Below are positions 26,622 through 35,713 of a stretch of 64,000 bases of DNA, piece by piece. The notes beneath the pieces are model-generated. The model was given only the letters and a program-made list of their open reading frames with translations. It was not told the DNA's origin and did not search any database. Position numbers and translations under genes: made by a program. The stretch comes from JBBATK01 sp046297095. Lineage in GTDB: Bacteria > Bacteroidota > Ignavibacteria > Kapaibacteriales > NICIL-2. Positions within the stretch are counted from its first letter, which is position 1; every line of letters starts with the position of its first letter. The stretch lies in NCBI GenBank assembly GCA_046297095.1, contig JBKCNS010000040.1, positions 124,001-188,000 on the forward strand. Direction: 5' to 3'.

Positions 26622-27401
26622 CTATTTCCCGGTGAAAACCGGTTTGCGTTTTTCCTGAAAAGCTCGTACGCCTTCGGCGTAATCGGCAGTTTGTCCGGCT
26701 AACTGTTGGAAGTCTCGTTCGGCATCCAGCATCTCGTCCAGTCCGGCTGTTTGCGCGCGCTGCAGCATACTCTTGATATAGCCGTAGGATGTGGTTGGTC
26801 CGTGCGCATATTCTTTTGCAAGTGCGGCCACAGCTTCATCCAGCACATCGGGGCCCACCACACTATTGACCATTCCTACGCGAAGAGCTTGCTCGGCAGT
26901 GAACTGTGCGTTGCGCGTTGCGAACTCGAAGGCTCCCGCATATCCTAACATGCGGGTGTAAAAGAACGTGCCTCCCGAATCGGGCACTAGGGCTATTGCA
27001 GAAAATGCCTCCACCAGTTTAGCCGAACTACTCATGATACGAATGTCGGCTGCCAGCGCCAAAGACAATCCCGCACCTGCTGCTACTCCGTTGATAGCCG
27101 CAATAATTGGCTTTGGCAAAGAGGTCATAGCGCGAATGATGGGATTGTATCTCTGCTCCAAGGCATCCTTTAATGTTCCCTGACCTTCACTGCCCGGCGC
27201 CTCTTTCAAATCCTGTCCCGAGCAAAAAGCGCGACCATTGCCGGTGAGTACAACGCACCGTACCTCGTCATTCTCACGGGCTTCCTTGAAGGCCTGCTGA
27301 AGATCTGTGGTCATGGCATTGTTGCAGGCATTGAACACGTCGGGGCGATTAAGCCGTATAGTCATGATACCGTCGTGAAGGGATATCTCTAAGGTACTCA
27401 T
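26622..27401 (-). CDS. enoyl-CoA hydratase/isomerase family protein, PaaG-like
   Basis: A 259-residue crotonase-fold enzyme. The ATG at 27401 is preferred over a TTG four codons upstream. The oxyanion-hole segments FCSGQDLKEAP and AAINGVAAGAGLSLALAADIRI are intact. In the active-site helix the sequence is ALVPDSGGTFFYTRMLG, with Asp where hydratases have Glu. This is the pattern of PaaG-type isomerases (1,2-epoxyphenylacetyl-CoA isomerase and relatives). The usual C-terminal EGVRAFQEKRKPVF is present. It probably isomerises an unsaturated or epoxy acyl-CoA. It lies next to a second crotonase gene that has the glutamates. Confidence 0.88.
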   Translation of the reverse strand: MSTLEISLHDGIMTIRLNRPDVFNACNNAMTTDLQQAFKEARENDEVRCVVLTGNGRAFCSGQDLKEAPGSEGQGTLKDALEQRYNPIIRAMTSLPKPIIAAINGVAAGAGLSLALAADIRIMSSSAKLVEAFSAIALVPDSGGTFFYTRMLGYAGAFEFATRNAQFTAEQALRVGMVNSVVGPDVLDEAVAALAKEYAHGPTTSYGYIKSMLQRAQTAGLDEMLDAERDFQQLAGQTADYAEGVRAFQEKRKPVFTGK

Positions 27402-27442
27402 AAGATGATGCAATGTAAATGTTATGATTACAACTGAATGCC

Positions 27443-27477
27443 GGCGAAGGTGGCGGAAAAAATAATGGCGAAGGTGG
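27443..27477. repeat. 11-bp direct repeat flanking an A-rich spacer
   Basis: GGCGAAGGTGG occurs at 27443-27453 and again at 27467-27477, with a 13-base spacer containing AAAAAATAAT. It lies in the 103-base gap between the two crotonase genes. No clear promoter or terminator is otherwise visible in this gap. Confidence 0.5.
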
Positions 27478-27504
27478 ATTCAAGTCTCTTTCTGGTGACT
27501 CGCA

Positions 27505-28287
27505 CTATTCGCCTGTCCACACGGGTTTTCGTTTTTCCACAAAGGCAGCCATTCCCTCTTTCTGATCTTTAGACGCAAAGAGCATGTAGAAGTTCTTGCG
27601 CTCAAGCATCAAGCCATCGTCCAAGTGTTGCTCAACGGCAGCGTTTACTGCTTCCTTTGCTAAGCGAACCGCAAACGGCGGCTTTGATGCTATAACTGTT
27701 GCCAGGGAAACCGCTTCGCGTAGATACACGGCACTTGGTACTACTCTGTTTACCAGGCCATGTTCCAGCGCTTTGTGTGCAGACAGCATACCGCCTGTCA
27801 AAATCAATTCCATGGCAAGGCCTTTGCCCAACGCTTGCGTGAGCCGTTGTGTACCACCGGCTCCGGGCATCACACCGATATTTATCTCCGGCTGACCAAA
27901 CTGCGCGGTTTCCGAAGCAATAATCATGTCGCAGAGCATTGCCAGCTCGCATCCGCCGCCTAGGGCAAAACCGCTCACAGCCGCGATAATCGGCTTCTTC
28001 ACCGAGCGCAATTTTTCCCAGGTAGCGAACTGGTCGCGCTTCACCATGGTCACTGCATCCGCTTCTTCCATTTCTTTGATATCAGCGCCGGCTGCAAACA
28101 CTCGCTCACTGCCATGAAGCACAATACATCCAATGGAATCATCGGCGTCGAACTCCATGCACGCATGAACAATTTCGGTCATCATGGGCATGCTTAGTGC
28201 ATTCATGGCCGATGGTCTGTAGAGCTCGATAGCGGCCACTCGGGGGCCCGGTTTGGTGATGCGAATACACGTATATTCGTTCGTCAT
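27505..28287 (-). CDS. enoyl-CoA hydratase (crotonase)
   Basis: A 260-residue enzyme that adds water to trans-2-enoyl-CoA in beta-oxidation. Both catalytic glutamates are visible: one in GGGCELAMLCD and one in FGQPEINIGVMPGAGGTQRL. The CoA-binding FAAGADIKEM and the C-terminal EGMAAFVEKRKPVWTG complete the family pattern. It resembles mitochondrial short-chain hydratase and PaaF. The start at 28287 is the first ATG after a 150-base divergent region shared with rsmE. Together with the ligase, the carboxylase and the mutase in this window it supports fatty-acid and amino-acid degradation. Confidence 0.93.
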   Translation of the reverse strand: MTNEYTCIRITKPGPRVAAIELYRPSAMNALSMPMMTEIVHACMEFDADDSIGCIVLHGSERVFAAGADIKEMEEADAVTMVKRDQFATWEKLRSVKKPIIAAVSGFALGGGCELAMLCDMIIASETAQFGQPEINIGVMPGAGGTQRLTQALGKGLAMELILTGGMLSAHKALEHGLVNRVVPSAVYLREAVSLATVIASKPPFAVRLAKEAVNAAVEQHLDDGLMLERKNFYMLFASKDQKEGMAAFVEKRKPVWTGE

Positions 28288-28437
28288 AGTCTTCTATGCA
28301 TTGATAGTCACAAAGTGCGCACGAAGATAGTCAGCAACGAAGAATCATTCAGCATTGCGACGTCTGCGTTTTGAGCTCATCTTCGGATCAATACCGGAAT
28401 CATCTTACCACCATTCTCCTACACATCGAACCGCCAA

Positions 28438-29121
28438 ATGGAATGCTTATACATACCTGAGTACTCGTCGGATCAAGCAACGCTAAGCATTCACGGCGAA
28501 GAGTATCGACATTGCCGCGCGCTGCGCCTGCGCGAGGGAGAAAGCATTCTTGTTTCTAACGGATCGGGGCTATGTGCCACGGCCACTGTGCTCTCTTGGC
28601 ATAAGGATCATGTGGTGCTTCAACGTGTGGAAGTATTGCCCCTATACAGAGAATCGGCAAAGCAGTTTCATCTGTGCATTGGAGTTCTGGACAGCAAGGA
28701 GCGCAGCGAGTTTGTGGTGGAAAAAGCCGTGGAGTTGGGAGCAACGAGTATCACCTTCGCTTCCACTCGTTACGCATCGAAACGACGCCACAGCATGGAA
28801 CGATTTCGTTCCAAGGCAATAGCAGCGCTGAAGCAATGCTGCCGCGCGGTGCTTCCATCCATCACTCTGGCAACAAGCTTATCCGATGCAATCACTACTA
28901 TCGGAGCGGATCATCATGTGATTTGTGATACGAACGGATCCACGCCTCAATCAATTTCAAACAATACCTGTATCTACATCGGGCCGGAAGGCGGATTTCA
29001 TGATGATGAAATTGCTTTGCTGCGCACCCTGCATGGTGTTGATGTGTGGCATTTAGGCAACGCGCGTCTGCGTGCAGAGACGGCAGCAATGGCGGCACTC
29101 AGCCACGCCGCCGTAGCGTAA
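28438..29121 (+). CDS. rsmE: 16S rRNA (uracil1498-N3)-methyltransferase
   Basis: A 227-residue SPOUT methyltransferase that methylates U1498 of 16S rRNA at the decoding centre. The N-terminal PUA-like domain includes HCRALRLREGESILVSNG. The knot motifs GVLDSKERSEFVVEKAVELG, YIGPEGGFHDDEIALL and LGNARLRAETAAMAAL are complete, the last two being the diagnostic SAM-binding loops. It is isolated on the plus strand between two minus-strand operons, with a 150-base divergent region before it. No TAnnTTTG element was found there. Confidence 0.95.
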   Translation: MECLYIPEYSSDQATLSIHGEEYRHCRALRLREGESILVSNGSGLCATATVLSWHKDHVVLQRVEVLPLYRESAKQFHLCIGVLDSKERSEFVVEKAVELGATSITFASTRYASKRRHSMERFRSKAIAALKQCCRAVLPSITLATSLSDAITTIGADHHVICDTNGSTPQSISNNTCIYIGPEGGFHDDEIALLRTLHGVDVWHLGNARLRAETAAMAALSHAAVA

Positions 29122-29166
29122 GTGGGTGGAGTGTATGTAGCGCTATTGATAAAACGTCCCGGTCGC

Positions 29167-30957
29167 CTATGGCTGCAGGTCTTTCTGCCGCAGAGCTGCT
29201 CTGGCTTCCTGCGTAAAAATTGATCTGGGGAAACTGCGCAGTAGTTCTTCGTACTGGGCTTTGCTCTCCGCCTTATTCCCTTCTGCGCGGAATGATCGCG
29301 CGCTAAGTACCATCGCTCGGTCCAGATAAATACTCTCCGGCCATTGCGTCGATAACTTTTCGCAGTATGCGCGAGCAGGCGCGTATCGACGCTCACCCAT
29401 GCATAACTCTGCAGCTTTGATACACGCTAGCTCGGCTATATCGGGATTGCGCCGCTGCAGCATAATCTCATCATACAGTTTAAGCGACTCATCAATGCGC
29501 CGTCGGTTCCGTAATCTACCAGCCTGCGCAAAGTTCCATAGCATCAGCGAATCGTCGGCGCATTGGCGAATGATGGACATCCGCTCTATGGCGTCGTTGG
29601 CAAAATTTGATTCCGGCTGTTCGGCAAGCGAAGTATACACGCTGAGCGCGCTATCCATGTACCCTTTGAAGAACAATATCTCACCTCGTTGGAATTGCAC
29701 TTCATCCATCAGTTCTTGCGTGGCCCCCCGCATGCTTAGAGCTTCGCCTAGCAGATTCATTGCTGCATCTAAGCTGTCGTCCGCCATACTCACCTTTGCA
29801 AGTGCAAGCATAGCTATTGCGGCCTGCGGAAATGCCTCGTACGAACGAACTACCGTACGATATTCTTTTTTGACCTCTTCCGAAGCAGCACCCGAGCGTT
29901 CCAGAATGGAACCTATGCGCAAGTGCGCGTCGGCGGCTGAAGAGCTACGCGGATAATCGCGGATGATTGTTCTGTACAACTTGACGACCTCCGCACTGCG
30001 CTCCGGCGAGGCATTGTCTCCACTTTGGGACTCACTGCACGCGGCAAATCCAAACGCCGCATACTGCGCCACATCTGAACTTTTACCCATTGCCATCACG
30101 GCAGAAAAGGCACGCATAGCTGTCTCATAATTGCCATCGGCCCGCATGGTCTCGGCAAAATTTACAAGCTCTCGCCCGCGAGCATTCAGCCGTTTGTCGA
30201 TGTCTTCCACAATGGCGCACGCTTCATCCGGCTTTTTGCTTTCACGAAGGAACCACTCATACAATCGCGCAAAGGCAATATTCTCGGAGCCGCGAGAGTC
30301 GTATTCCTTTTTCATCAACGATTGCACAATGCGCGCCGCGGAATCGTCTGTCATCAGCGCGCTGATACGGCCCTGAGCGTATTGTAATTGCGAGCTTCTA
30401 TCGAACACAAGCAACACCTGCTCCAGACTCCTTGTAATGTTTCCGTTTGTTGCATACAGCTTGGCAAGATCATCTGCGAACACTTCCGGCTTACGCAGAG
30501 CTGTGCGGCCGCGTTCCAGAGTTTCTATAGCTTTAGCCACTGCGCGAACTTCAATCTGCGCTTTGGCCATCTCCAGAAAACTTCTTTCCGTCACCGCCGA
30601 TTTTTTTAAAGCCTCGCTCCAGGCCTTGTCAGCATCATCTTCCTTGCCCGAATTCCACTGCAGCTGCCCGTACACTGTGAGTGTGGAAACTGAGCGAATA
30701 GCAAGCAGGCGTTTTTCCACAATGTCTTTGAGCGACTGCATATTGTCCAAAGCTTTGAGCGTGCGGCACACACCACCGAAATACTCCTCGCTCTTCGGGT
30801 CTTCGTCGTACAAGCTTTGCCACAATCTGGCCGCGCTGCGATAATCACCGGACTGTTCGTACGACAATGCCACGGCGGCTCGGCCACCCTGCGCAGAGAG
30901 CGGCACGGTAGCTGCAACGAAAAGCACAACAACTGCTGTGATAATTATCCTAAACAC
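29167..30957 (-). CDS. exported TPR-repeat protein
   Basis: A 596-residue protein with a signal peptide (MFRIIITAVVVLFVAATVPLSAQ) and alpha-helical TPR-like repeats over most of its length (for example SYEQSGDYRSAARLWQSLYDEDP, read as A..Y...G....A...W at about 30-50, and the C-terminal run ICLGERRYAPARAYCEKL-like unit followed by KAESKAQYEELLRSFPRS). The last repeats resemble BamD/YbgF units that hold periplasmic assemblies together. Translation starts with GTG at 30957 and overlaps the end of the M24 gene by 13 bases, so it is the last gene of the mutase operon. The partner protein is unknown. Confidence 0.75.
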   Translation of the reverse strand: MFRIIITAVVVLFVAATVPLSAQGGRAAVALSYEQSGDYRSAARLWQSLYDEDPKSEEYFGGVCRTLKALDNMQSLKDIVEKRLLAIRSVSTLTVYGQLQWNSGKEDDADKAWSEALKKSAVTERSFLEMAKAQIEVRAVAKAIETLERGRTALRKPEVFADDLAKLYATNGNITRSLEQVLLVFDRSSQLQYAQGRISALMTDDSAARIVQSLMKKEYDSRGSENIAFARLYEWFLRESKKPDEACAIVEDIDKRLNARGRELVNFAETMRADGNYETAMRAFSAVMAMGKSSDVAQYAAFGFAACSESQSGDNASPERSAEVVKLYRTIIRDYPRSSSAADAHLRIGSILERSGAASEEVKKEYRTVVRSYEAFPQAAIAMLALAKVSMADDSLDAAMNLLGEALSMRGATQELMDEVQFQRGEILFFKGYMDSALSVYTSLAEQPESNFANDAIERMSIIRQCADDSLMLWNFAQAGRLRNRRRIDESLKLYDEIMLQRRNPDIAELACIKAAELCMGERRYAPARAYCEKLSTQWPESIYLDRAMVLSARSFRAEGNKAESKAQYEELLRSFPRSIFTQEARAALRQKDLQP

Positions 30958-32138
30958 ACAATCTCCTGCTGTACCGGTTCGGATGGAACAATCACGGTGC
31001 CGTCCATCCCAATCACCACACTGATCTCCGATCTCACGCCAATCTCGCCGGGGATGTAAATGCCCGGCTCAATGCTGAACGACGTTCCGGGAAGAATACG
31101 ACGATCGTCGTGCGTTTCGTAGTTGTCCATGTTCGCGCCTGAGCCATGCGTTTCTTCGGCGATATTATGACCTGTTCTATGGATAAAATACCGGCCGAAT
31201 CCGGCATCGTCTATCACTGTGCGCGCCGCATCATCTACTTCGAATCCGCGTATCTCCTGCTTTTGTGCAAATCGCTCGCACACCAGTTCATATGCGGCAT
31301 TGCGGGCATCACGTACGATAGAAAATATCTCTGCCTGACGCGCATTGGGCGCAGTACCTGTGTGGCACATCCACGTGATGTCTGCGTAGGTGGCATCGGG
31401 CGCAGGGCCTTTGGCCCACATGTCGATGAGCACTAACTGATCCGGAGGAATAACCGCGTTGTCGTCTACTCTGGGAGCATAGTGCGGATTTGCCGCATTG
31501 GGTGCAATAGCCACAATGGGATCGTGATCTGTGACCAGATTATTCTGTTCGAAAAATCGAACAATGTTCTGCTGTACATCGTATTCCGTGACACGCTGCT
31601 TTCGGCGAATCTTCTCCCCCAAAAACTGCATGGCATCCATCATTGCGGAGCGAACCAACAAGGACGTATGTTCATTCTCGCTGCGCTGTTTGTCCGTCCA
31701 TACCGCCTGTAATTCCTGAGCTATATCACCGGACGACACCACATCGAAGCCCAGAGACCGCATCCACTCAACGGTGCCGGCATCTACTTTAGAAAGCACC
31801 GGCAGCGCGCCCATGGGAGAATATTCCATAGCCACACGCCGGAAGCCATTCAACGCTCGTCCCACAGCGGAATTCCAATCGTCCCGCCGAGCATACTGAA
31901 CCTCCGTAAAGGGCAGATGCTCTAAGGTGTGGGCCTCAATGGCATTGACAATCTTTACTATCTCACCACTTTGCGGCACAATCACTGCCCACCTGCGCGT
32001 ACAGTGCGCCGTTGCAGGCACATTGCAAATCTTCTGCGCAATGGAATTGCTGCCGCGAAAATCGTACAACATCCATGCATCAATGGAGTGCTCTCGGAGC
32101 AATTCTTGAATTCGCTCAAAACGACCGGAAATATTCAT
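30945..32138 (-). CDS. M24 family metallopeptidase (Xaa-Pro aminopeptidase-like)
   Basis: A 397-residue pita-bread-fold enzyme with a creatinase-like N-terminal domain (about 5-150). All five metal ligands can be read: Asp239 (LVLIDMWAK), Asp253 (YADITW), His324 (RTGHNI), Glu357 (FSIEPGIY) and Glu371 (VRSEISVVI). Members cleave an N-terminal residue preceding proline or act as related aminopeptidases; no signal peptide, so cytoplasmic. It is 17 bases after meaB and overlaps the TPR gene by 13 bases. Its position in the mutase operon is not explained by a known pathway link. Confidence 0.92.
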   Translation of the reverse strand: MNISGRFERIQELLREHSIDAWMLYDFRGSNSIAQKICNVPATAHCTRRWAVIVPQSGEIVKIVNAIEAHTLEHLPFTEVQYARRDDWNSAVGRALNGFRRVAMEYSPMGALPVLSKVDAGTVEWMRSLGFDVVSSGDIAQELQAVWTDKQRSENEHTSLLVRSAMMDAMQFLGEKIRRKQRVTEYDVQQNIVRFFEQNNLVTDHDPIVAIAPNAANPHYAPRVDDNAVIPPDQLVLIDMWAKGPAPDATYADITWMCHTGTAPNARQAEIFSIVRDARNAAYELVCERFAQKQEIRGFEVDDAARTVIDDAGFGRYFIHRTGHNIAEETHGSGANMDNYETHDDRRILPGTSFSIEPGIYIPGEIGVRSEISVVIGMDGTVIVPSEPVQQEIVCLG

Positions 32139-32155
32139 GTGCTTAGGAATAATTA

Positions 32156-33118
32156 TCAGGTTGATTCAAAAAGTAGCCTGCATGCTTCGGGCACACCAAG
32201 TGATCCATGCTCTACATCCGCGCGTAAACGTTCGTATCGTTCCCGCATCACAGAGGAAGCGAACATTCGTCGAAGCACTTCCTCGCGAACGCTGTCTTGA
32301 TACCACAAACCGGCTTGACGCTTGCGCTCTTCCTTGATCGCGCTGCCGCATTGGCTAAAGAACTCAATGCATGTATCAACGAATTGCCCTATTCCCAGAT
32401 CATTTGCCGCAGAGGTACTCACCACCCGCGTACTCCACGCATCACAAACCGGTCTCATGAGCGCATGCACGCTATGTAAAGCCGCAAGAGCGCTATTCGA
32501 AGCCTTGGCATCAAGGTCTGCCTTGGTGACCACATACATGTGAGCCATCTCCATGATTCCTCGCTTCACTGCTTGCACGTCGTCGCCGGCGTTTGGCAGC
32601 AACAGCAAGGCAAAGAAATCCACTATAGATGCTAATGCAAATTCCGCTTGCCCAACGCCTACAGACTCCACCATTACCACATCAAAACCGGCTGCTTCGC
32701 AAACGATAATACTCTCTCGAGTTCGTGGCGCTATGCCTCCTGCACCGGCACCGGAAGGACTGGGTCGAATGAACGACATCTCACTGCGGGCTAGCGTTGG
32801 CATTCGGAGTTTGTCGCCAAGAATACTCCCTCCGGAACGCGCACTGGTGGGATCTACAGCAAGCACCGCCACTTTTTTACCACGGGAAATCCACTCCATT
32901 CCTACGCGCTCAATGAGACTACTTTTCCCCACGCCCGGAGCACCCGTTAAACCAATTCTGTACGACGCTCCCGAATAGGGGTACACAGCTTCCAGCAGTG
33001 CATGACGAGACGATTCGTCTTTCTCGATGGAACTTTCTACAAGGGTAAGGGCTTTAGCAAGAAATCGTCGGTCGCCGGCGAGCACTCCCTCAGTAAGGCG
33101 CTTGTCATCGGTGGTCAT
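32156..33118 (-). CDS. meaB: methylmalonyl-CoA mutase-associated GTPase MeaB
   Basis: A 320-residue G3E-family GTPase. Walker A is GAPGVGKSS at 59-67, AVDPTSARSGGSILGDK and the switch MVESVGVGQAEFAL follow, and the base-recognition motif is VTKAD. MeaB (ArgK) gates cobalamin loading into methylmalonyl-CoA mutase and protects it from inactivation. The mutase gene lies upstream in the same operon. The ATG overlaps the stop of the 94-residue membrane protein gene as ATGA, a sign of coupled translation. Confidence 0.95.
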   Translation of the reverse strand: MTTDDKRLTEGVLAGDRRFLAKALTLVESSIEKDESSRHALLEAVYPYSGASYRIGLTGAPGVGKSSLIERVGMEWISRGKKVAVLAVDPTSARSGGSILGDKLRMPTLARSEMSFIRPSPSGAGAGGIAPRTRESIIVCEAAGFDVVMVESVGVGQAEFALASIVDFFALLLLPNAGDDVQAVKRGIMEMAHMYVVTKADLDAKASNSALAALHSVHALMRPVCDAWSTRVVSTSAANDLGIGQFVDTCIEFFSQCGSAIKEERKRQAGLWYQDSVREEVLRRMFASSVMRERYERLRADVEHGSLGVPEACRLLFEST

Positions 33119-33399
33119 TTGGCGCCTCCCTGCAGTTTCTCTGCTTCTCGAATTCTTCTCTGCTCTTCCTTAAAGATGCTATCCGAGCGCACATAGTTCC
33201 GGCGCATCATAGACATTCTGTTACTGCGGCGCGAATCCATTTGATCAATACGCCTGTTGTAACGGCTATCTTTATTCATCAACACCGAGGCAAAAAACAA
33301 AGCGAACCCCGCAAAGGCGAGAACATAGACTAAAACACGCACCCGTCCCGACGAGAACAAGCTCCCCGATGGATCCTTTACGTGTTTTGCATCGCTCAT
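33115..33399 (-). CDS. small single-pass membrane protein of unknown function in the mutase operon
   Basis: A 94-residue protein with one predicted helix at about 20-42 (VRVLVYVLAFAGFALFFASVL). A polar N-terminus precedes it. After it comes a strongly basic tail with many Arg pairs (YNRRIDQMDSRRSNRM, MMRRNYVRSD) that ends in a short charged helix (EEQRRIREAEKLQ). I recognise no family. Reasons to accept it as a gene: it fills the gap between the mutase and meaB in the same orientation, its stop overlaps the meaB start as ATGA, and the mutase follows only 28 bases upstream. It might tether or regulate the mutase-MeaB pair, but nothing in the sequence proves this. Confidence 0.7.
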   Translation of the reverse strand: MSDAKHVKDPSGSLFSSGRVRVLVYVLAFAGFALFFASVLMNKDSRYNRRIDQMDSRRSNRMSMMRRNYVRSDSIFKEEQRRIREAEKLQGGAK

Positions 33400-33427
33400 C
33401 GTTTTTTTAACGTTTAGTAAATAATGG

Positions 33428-35554
33428 TTACCGGGCAGAATGTTGTTCCCACAGTAAATCCAGAACCTTGCGAGCAGATGTCATTATTGGCGTTCCCGGA
33501 CCGAACACGGCACGAACACCAAGGTTCATGAGTGTGGGAACATCATCGGGGGGAATAATACCGCCCGCTACCACCATAATGTCTTCTGCGCCTCGTGACT
33601 TCAACTGATCGACGAGCTCGGGAATAAGCGTTAAGTGTCCTGCCGCCTGCGACGACACACCTACAACATGAACATCATTCTCTACCGCCTCACGTGCGGC
33701 CTCTTCCGGTGTTTGAAACAACGGACCGATGTCTACATCGAATCCTATATCGGCAAAGGAGGTAGCAATAACCTTAGCTCCGCGGTCGTGCCCGTCTTGA
33801 CCAAGCTTTACCACCAGTATGCGCGGACGCCGTCCGGTTAGGTCCGCGAATCGGGCCACATCGTTTTTTAAGGCTTCGAATTCTTGATTGTCGTGATACA
33901 TGGAGGCATACACTCCTTGAATAGTTTGAGTGGTAGCAACATATCGTGTGTACACGCTCTCCAGCACATCGCTTATCTCTCCTACCGTGGCTCGAGCACG
34001 CGCTGCATCAACAGCTGCAGCCAAAACATTCGCATCGTTTGTGGCAGCGCAGTTTCGCAGATGGTCTAAACACTCGCGGAGCTTTTGTGCATCACGTGTG
34101 GCTTTAACGGCGTTTAACCGTTCAATCTGTGTTCTTCGTACTTCGGCATTGTCAACCACGCGCACCTCGATCGGCTCCTCGTGATCGGGCCTGTATTTGT
34201 TAACTCCTACAATCACTTCTTCGCCTTTGTCGATGGCGGCTTGCCGTTTGGCGGCCGATTCTTCAATACGAAGTTTGGGAAATCCGGACTCGATTGCTTT
34301 GGTCATTCCGCCCATAGCTTCGATCTCATCTATGAGTTCCAGAGATCTCTGCACCAGCTGCTCGGTAAGGTTTTCGATGTAATAGGATCCGCCCAGAGGA
34401 TCGGCTACTTCGGTTACATGAGATTCCTCAGCAATAATCGTTTGCGTGTTGCGAGCAATGCGGGCGGAGAAGTCGGTTGGCAAAGCCAACGCTTCGTCGA
34501 AGGAATTCGTATGCAGAGACTGCGTACCGCCAAGCACTGCAGCCATTGCCTCGATGGTAGTTCGCACCACATTATTGTAGGGATCTTGCGCGGAGAGCGA
34601 CCATCCTGATGTCTGGCAATGCGTGCGCAATAACAATGACGATTCCTTTTTGGGATCGAAGTACTTTTTCATCAATGTAGCCCACAGCACGCGAGCAGCC
34701 CGCAGCTTTGCTACTTCCATGAAGAAGTTCATGCCTATACCAAAGAAGAACGACAACCGCGGCGCGAAGTCATCGACGGCGAGTCCTCGATCGGCCGCAC
34801 GACGCACATATTCAAGGCCATCGGCGATGGTAAAAGCCAATTCCTGAACAGCTGTGGCACCGGCTTCATGAATGTGATAACCACTGATACTGATGCTATT
34901 GAACTTGGGCATGAAGCGACTGGTATACGCAATGATATCGGCCACTATACGCATGCTCGGTTCCGGCGGATAGATGTAGGTGTTGCGGACCATGAATTCT
35001 TTGAGAATGTCATTTTGAATAGTACCGCTTAACCTATCCTGACTCACGCCTTGCTCCTCAGCAGCCACGATGAACATTGCAAGAATGGGAATCACTGCCC
35101 CGTTCATGGTCATGGATACCGACACATCTCCTAAGGGTATACCATCGAAGAGAATCTTCATGTCTTCAACGGAATCAATGGCCACGCCTGCTTTGCCTAC
35201 ATCACCCGAAACACGCGGATGATCGCTGTCGTAGCCCCGGTGAGTGGCAAGATCGAAGGCTACCGACAATCCCTTCTGCCCGGCCGCAAGGCCGCGTTTA
35301 TAAAAAGCGTTCGATTCCTCAGCAGTAGAAAACCCCGCATACTGGCGCACCGTCCAAGGACGATTGGTGTACATCGTTGCATACGGTCCACGGCGAAATG
35401 GATATACGCCGGGATACTCTTCCGTAGCATCGTGCGAGCTAGGAGTGTACACCGGTTGTATCGCAATTCCCTCTCGAGAGATCACCGTTTTACTATCGGG
35501 GTCCGTACCGTTGTATTCTTTGGTGGCTTTTTTACGCCAATCTTGAAGCGACAT
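33428..35554 (-). CDS. methylmalonyl-CoA mutase (single-chain, with B12 domain)
   Basis: A 708-residue mutase that interconverts (R)-methylmalonyl-CoA and succinyl-CoA with adenosylcobalamin. The catalytic barrel carries RGPYATMYTNRPWTVRQYAGF and AFDLATHRGYDSDHPRV. The C-terminal B12 domain has the lower-ligand motif DGHDRG near residue 585 and VGVSSQAAGHL. It is of the large-chain type that carries substrate and cobalamin sites; no small subunit is next to it. The ATG at 35554 gives the usual N-terminus; a GTG at 35590 is less likely. A TATTTTTG element stands about 25 bases upstream. It heads the operon with the small membrane protein and meaB and would serve propionate, odd-chain and branched-chain breakdown. 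Confidence 0.96.
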   Translation of the reverse strand: MSLQDWRKKATKEYNGTDPDSKTVISREGIAIQPVYTPSSHDATEEYPGVYPFRRGPYATMYTNRPWTVRQYAGFSTAEESNAFYKRGLAAGQKGLSVAFDLATHRGYDSDHPRVSGDVGKAGVAIDSVEDMKILFDGIPLGDVSVSMTMNGAVIPILAMFIVAAEEQGVSQDRLSGTIQNDILKEFMVRNTYIYPPEPSMRIVADIIAYTSRFMPKFNSISISGYHIHEAGATAVQELAFTIADGLEYVRRAADRGLAVDDFAPRLSFFFGIGMNFFMEVAKLRAARVLWATLMKKYFDPKKESSLLLRTHCQTSGWSLSAQDPYNNVVRTTIEAMAAVLGGTQSLHTNSFDEALALPTDFSARIARNTQTIIAEESHVTEVADPLGGSYYIENLTEQLVQRSLELIDEIEAMGGMTKAIESGFPKLRIEESAAKRQAAIDKGEEVIVGVNKYRPDHEEPIEVRVVDNAEVRRTQIERLNAVKATRDAQKLRECLDHLRNCAATNDANVLAAAVDAARARATVGEISDVLESVYTRYVATTQTIQGVYASMYHDNQEFEALKNDVARFADLTGRRPRILVVKLGQDGHDRGAKVIATSFADIGFDVDIGPLFQTPEEAAREAVENDVHVVGVSSQAAGHLTLIPELVDQLKSRGAEDIMVVAGGIIPPDDVPTLMNLGVRAVFGPGTPIMTSARKVLDLLWEQHSAR

Positions 35555-35577
35555 AGCTGTGCAGTAAAGTAATGAGC

Positions 35578-35585
35578 CAAAAATA
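35578..35585 (-). promoter_or_regulatory. TATTTTTG -7 element of the mutase operon
   Basis: The minus strand reads TATTTTTG, matching TAnnTTTG, 24 bases before the mutase ATG. It implies a very short leader. No TTG at the usual -33 spacing is seen. Confidence 0.55.
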
Positions 35586-35713
35586 CGCACCTGCCGTGCT
35601 ATGAACGGATATGAGTTCCGCCTGTTGTTACAAAGCGTACAAGCTGCTGCTGTATAATCATCTTCGTTACTATTTTGGCCATGCCTGCGTTCATATCAAC
35701 TTTAGGGGACACT

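Noticed and set aside
34181..34609. 142-codon open frame opposite the mutase gene
   Set aside because: Antisense shadow of a strongly conserved catalytic domain.
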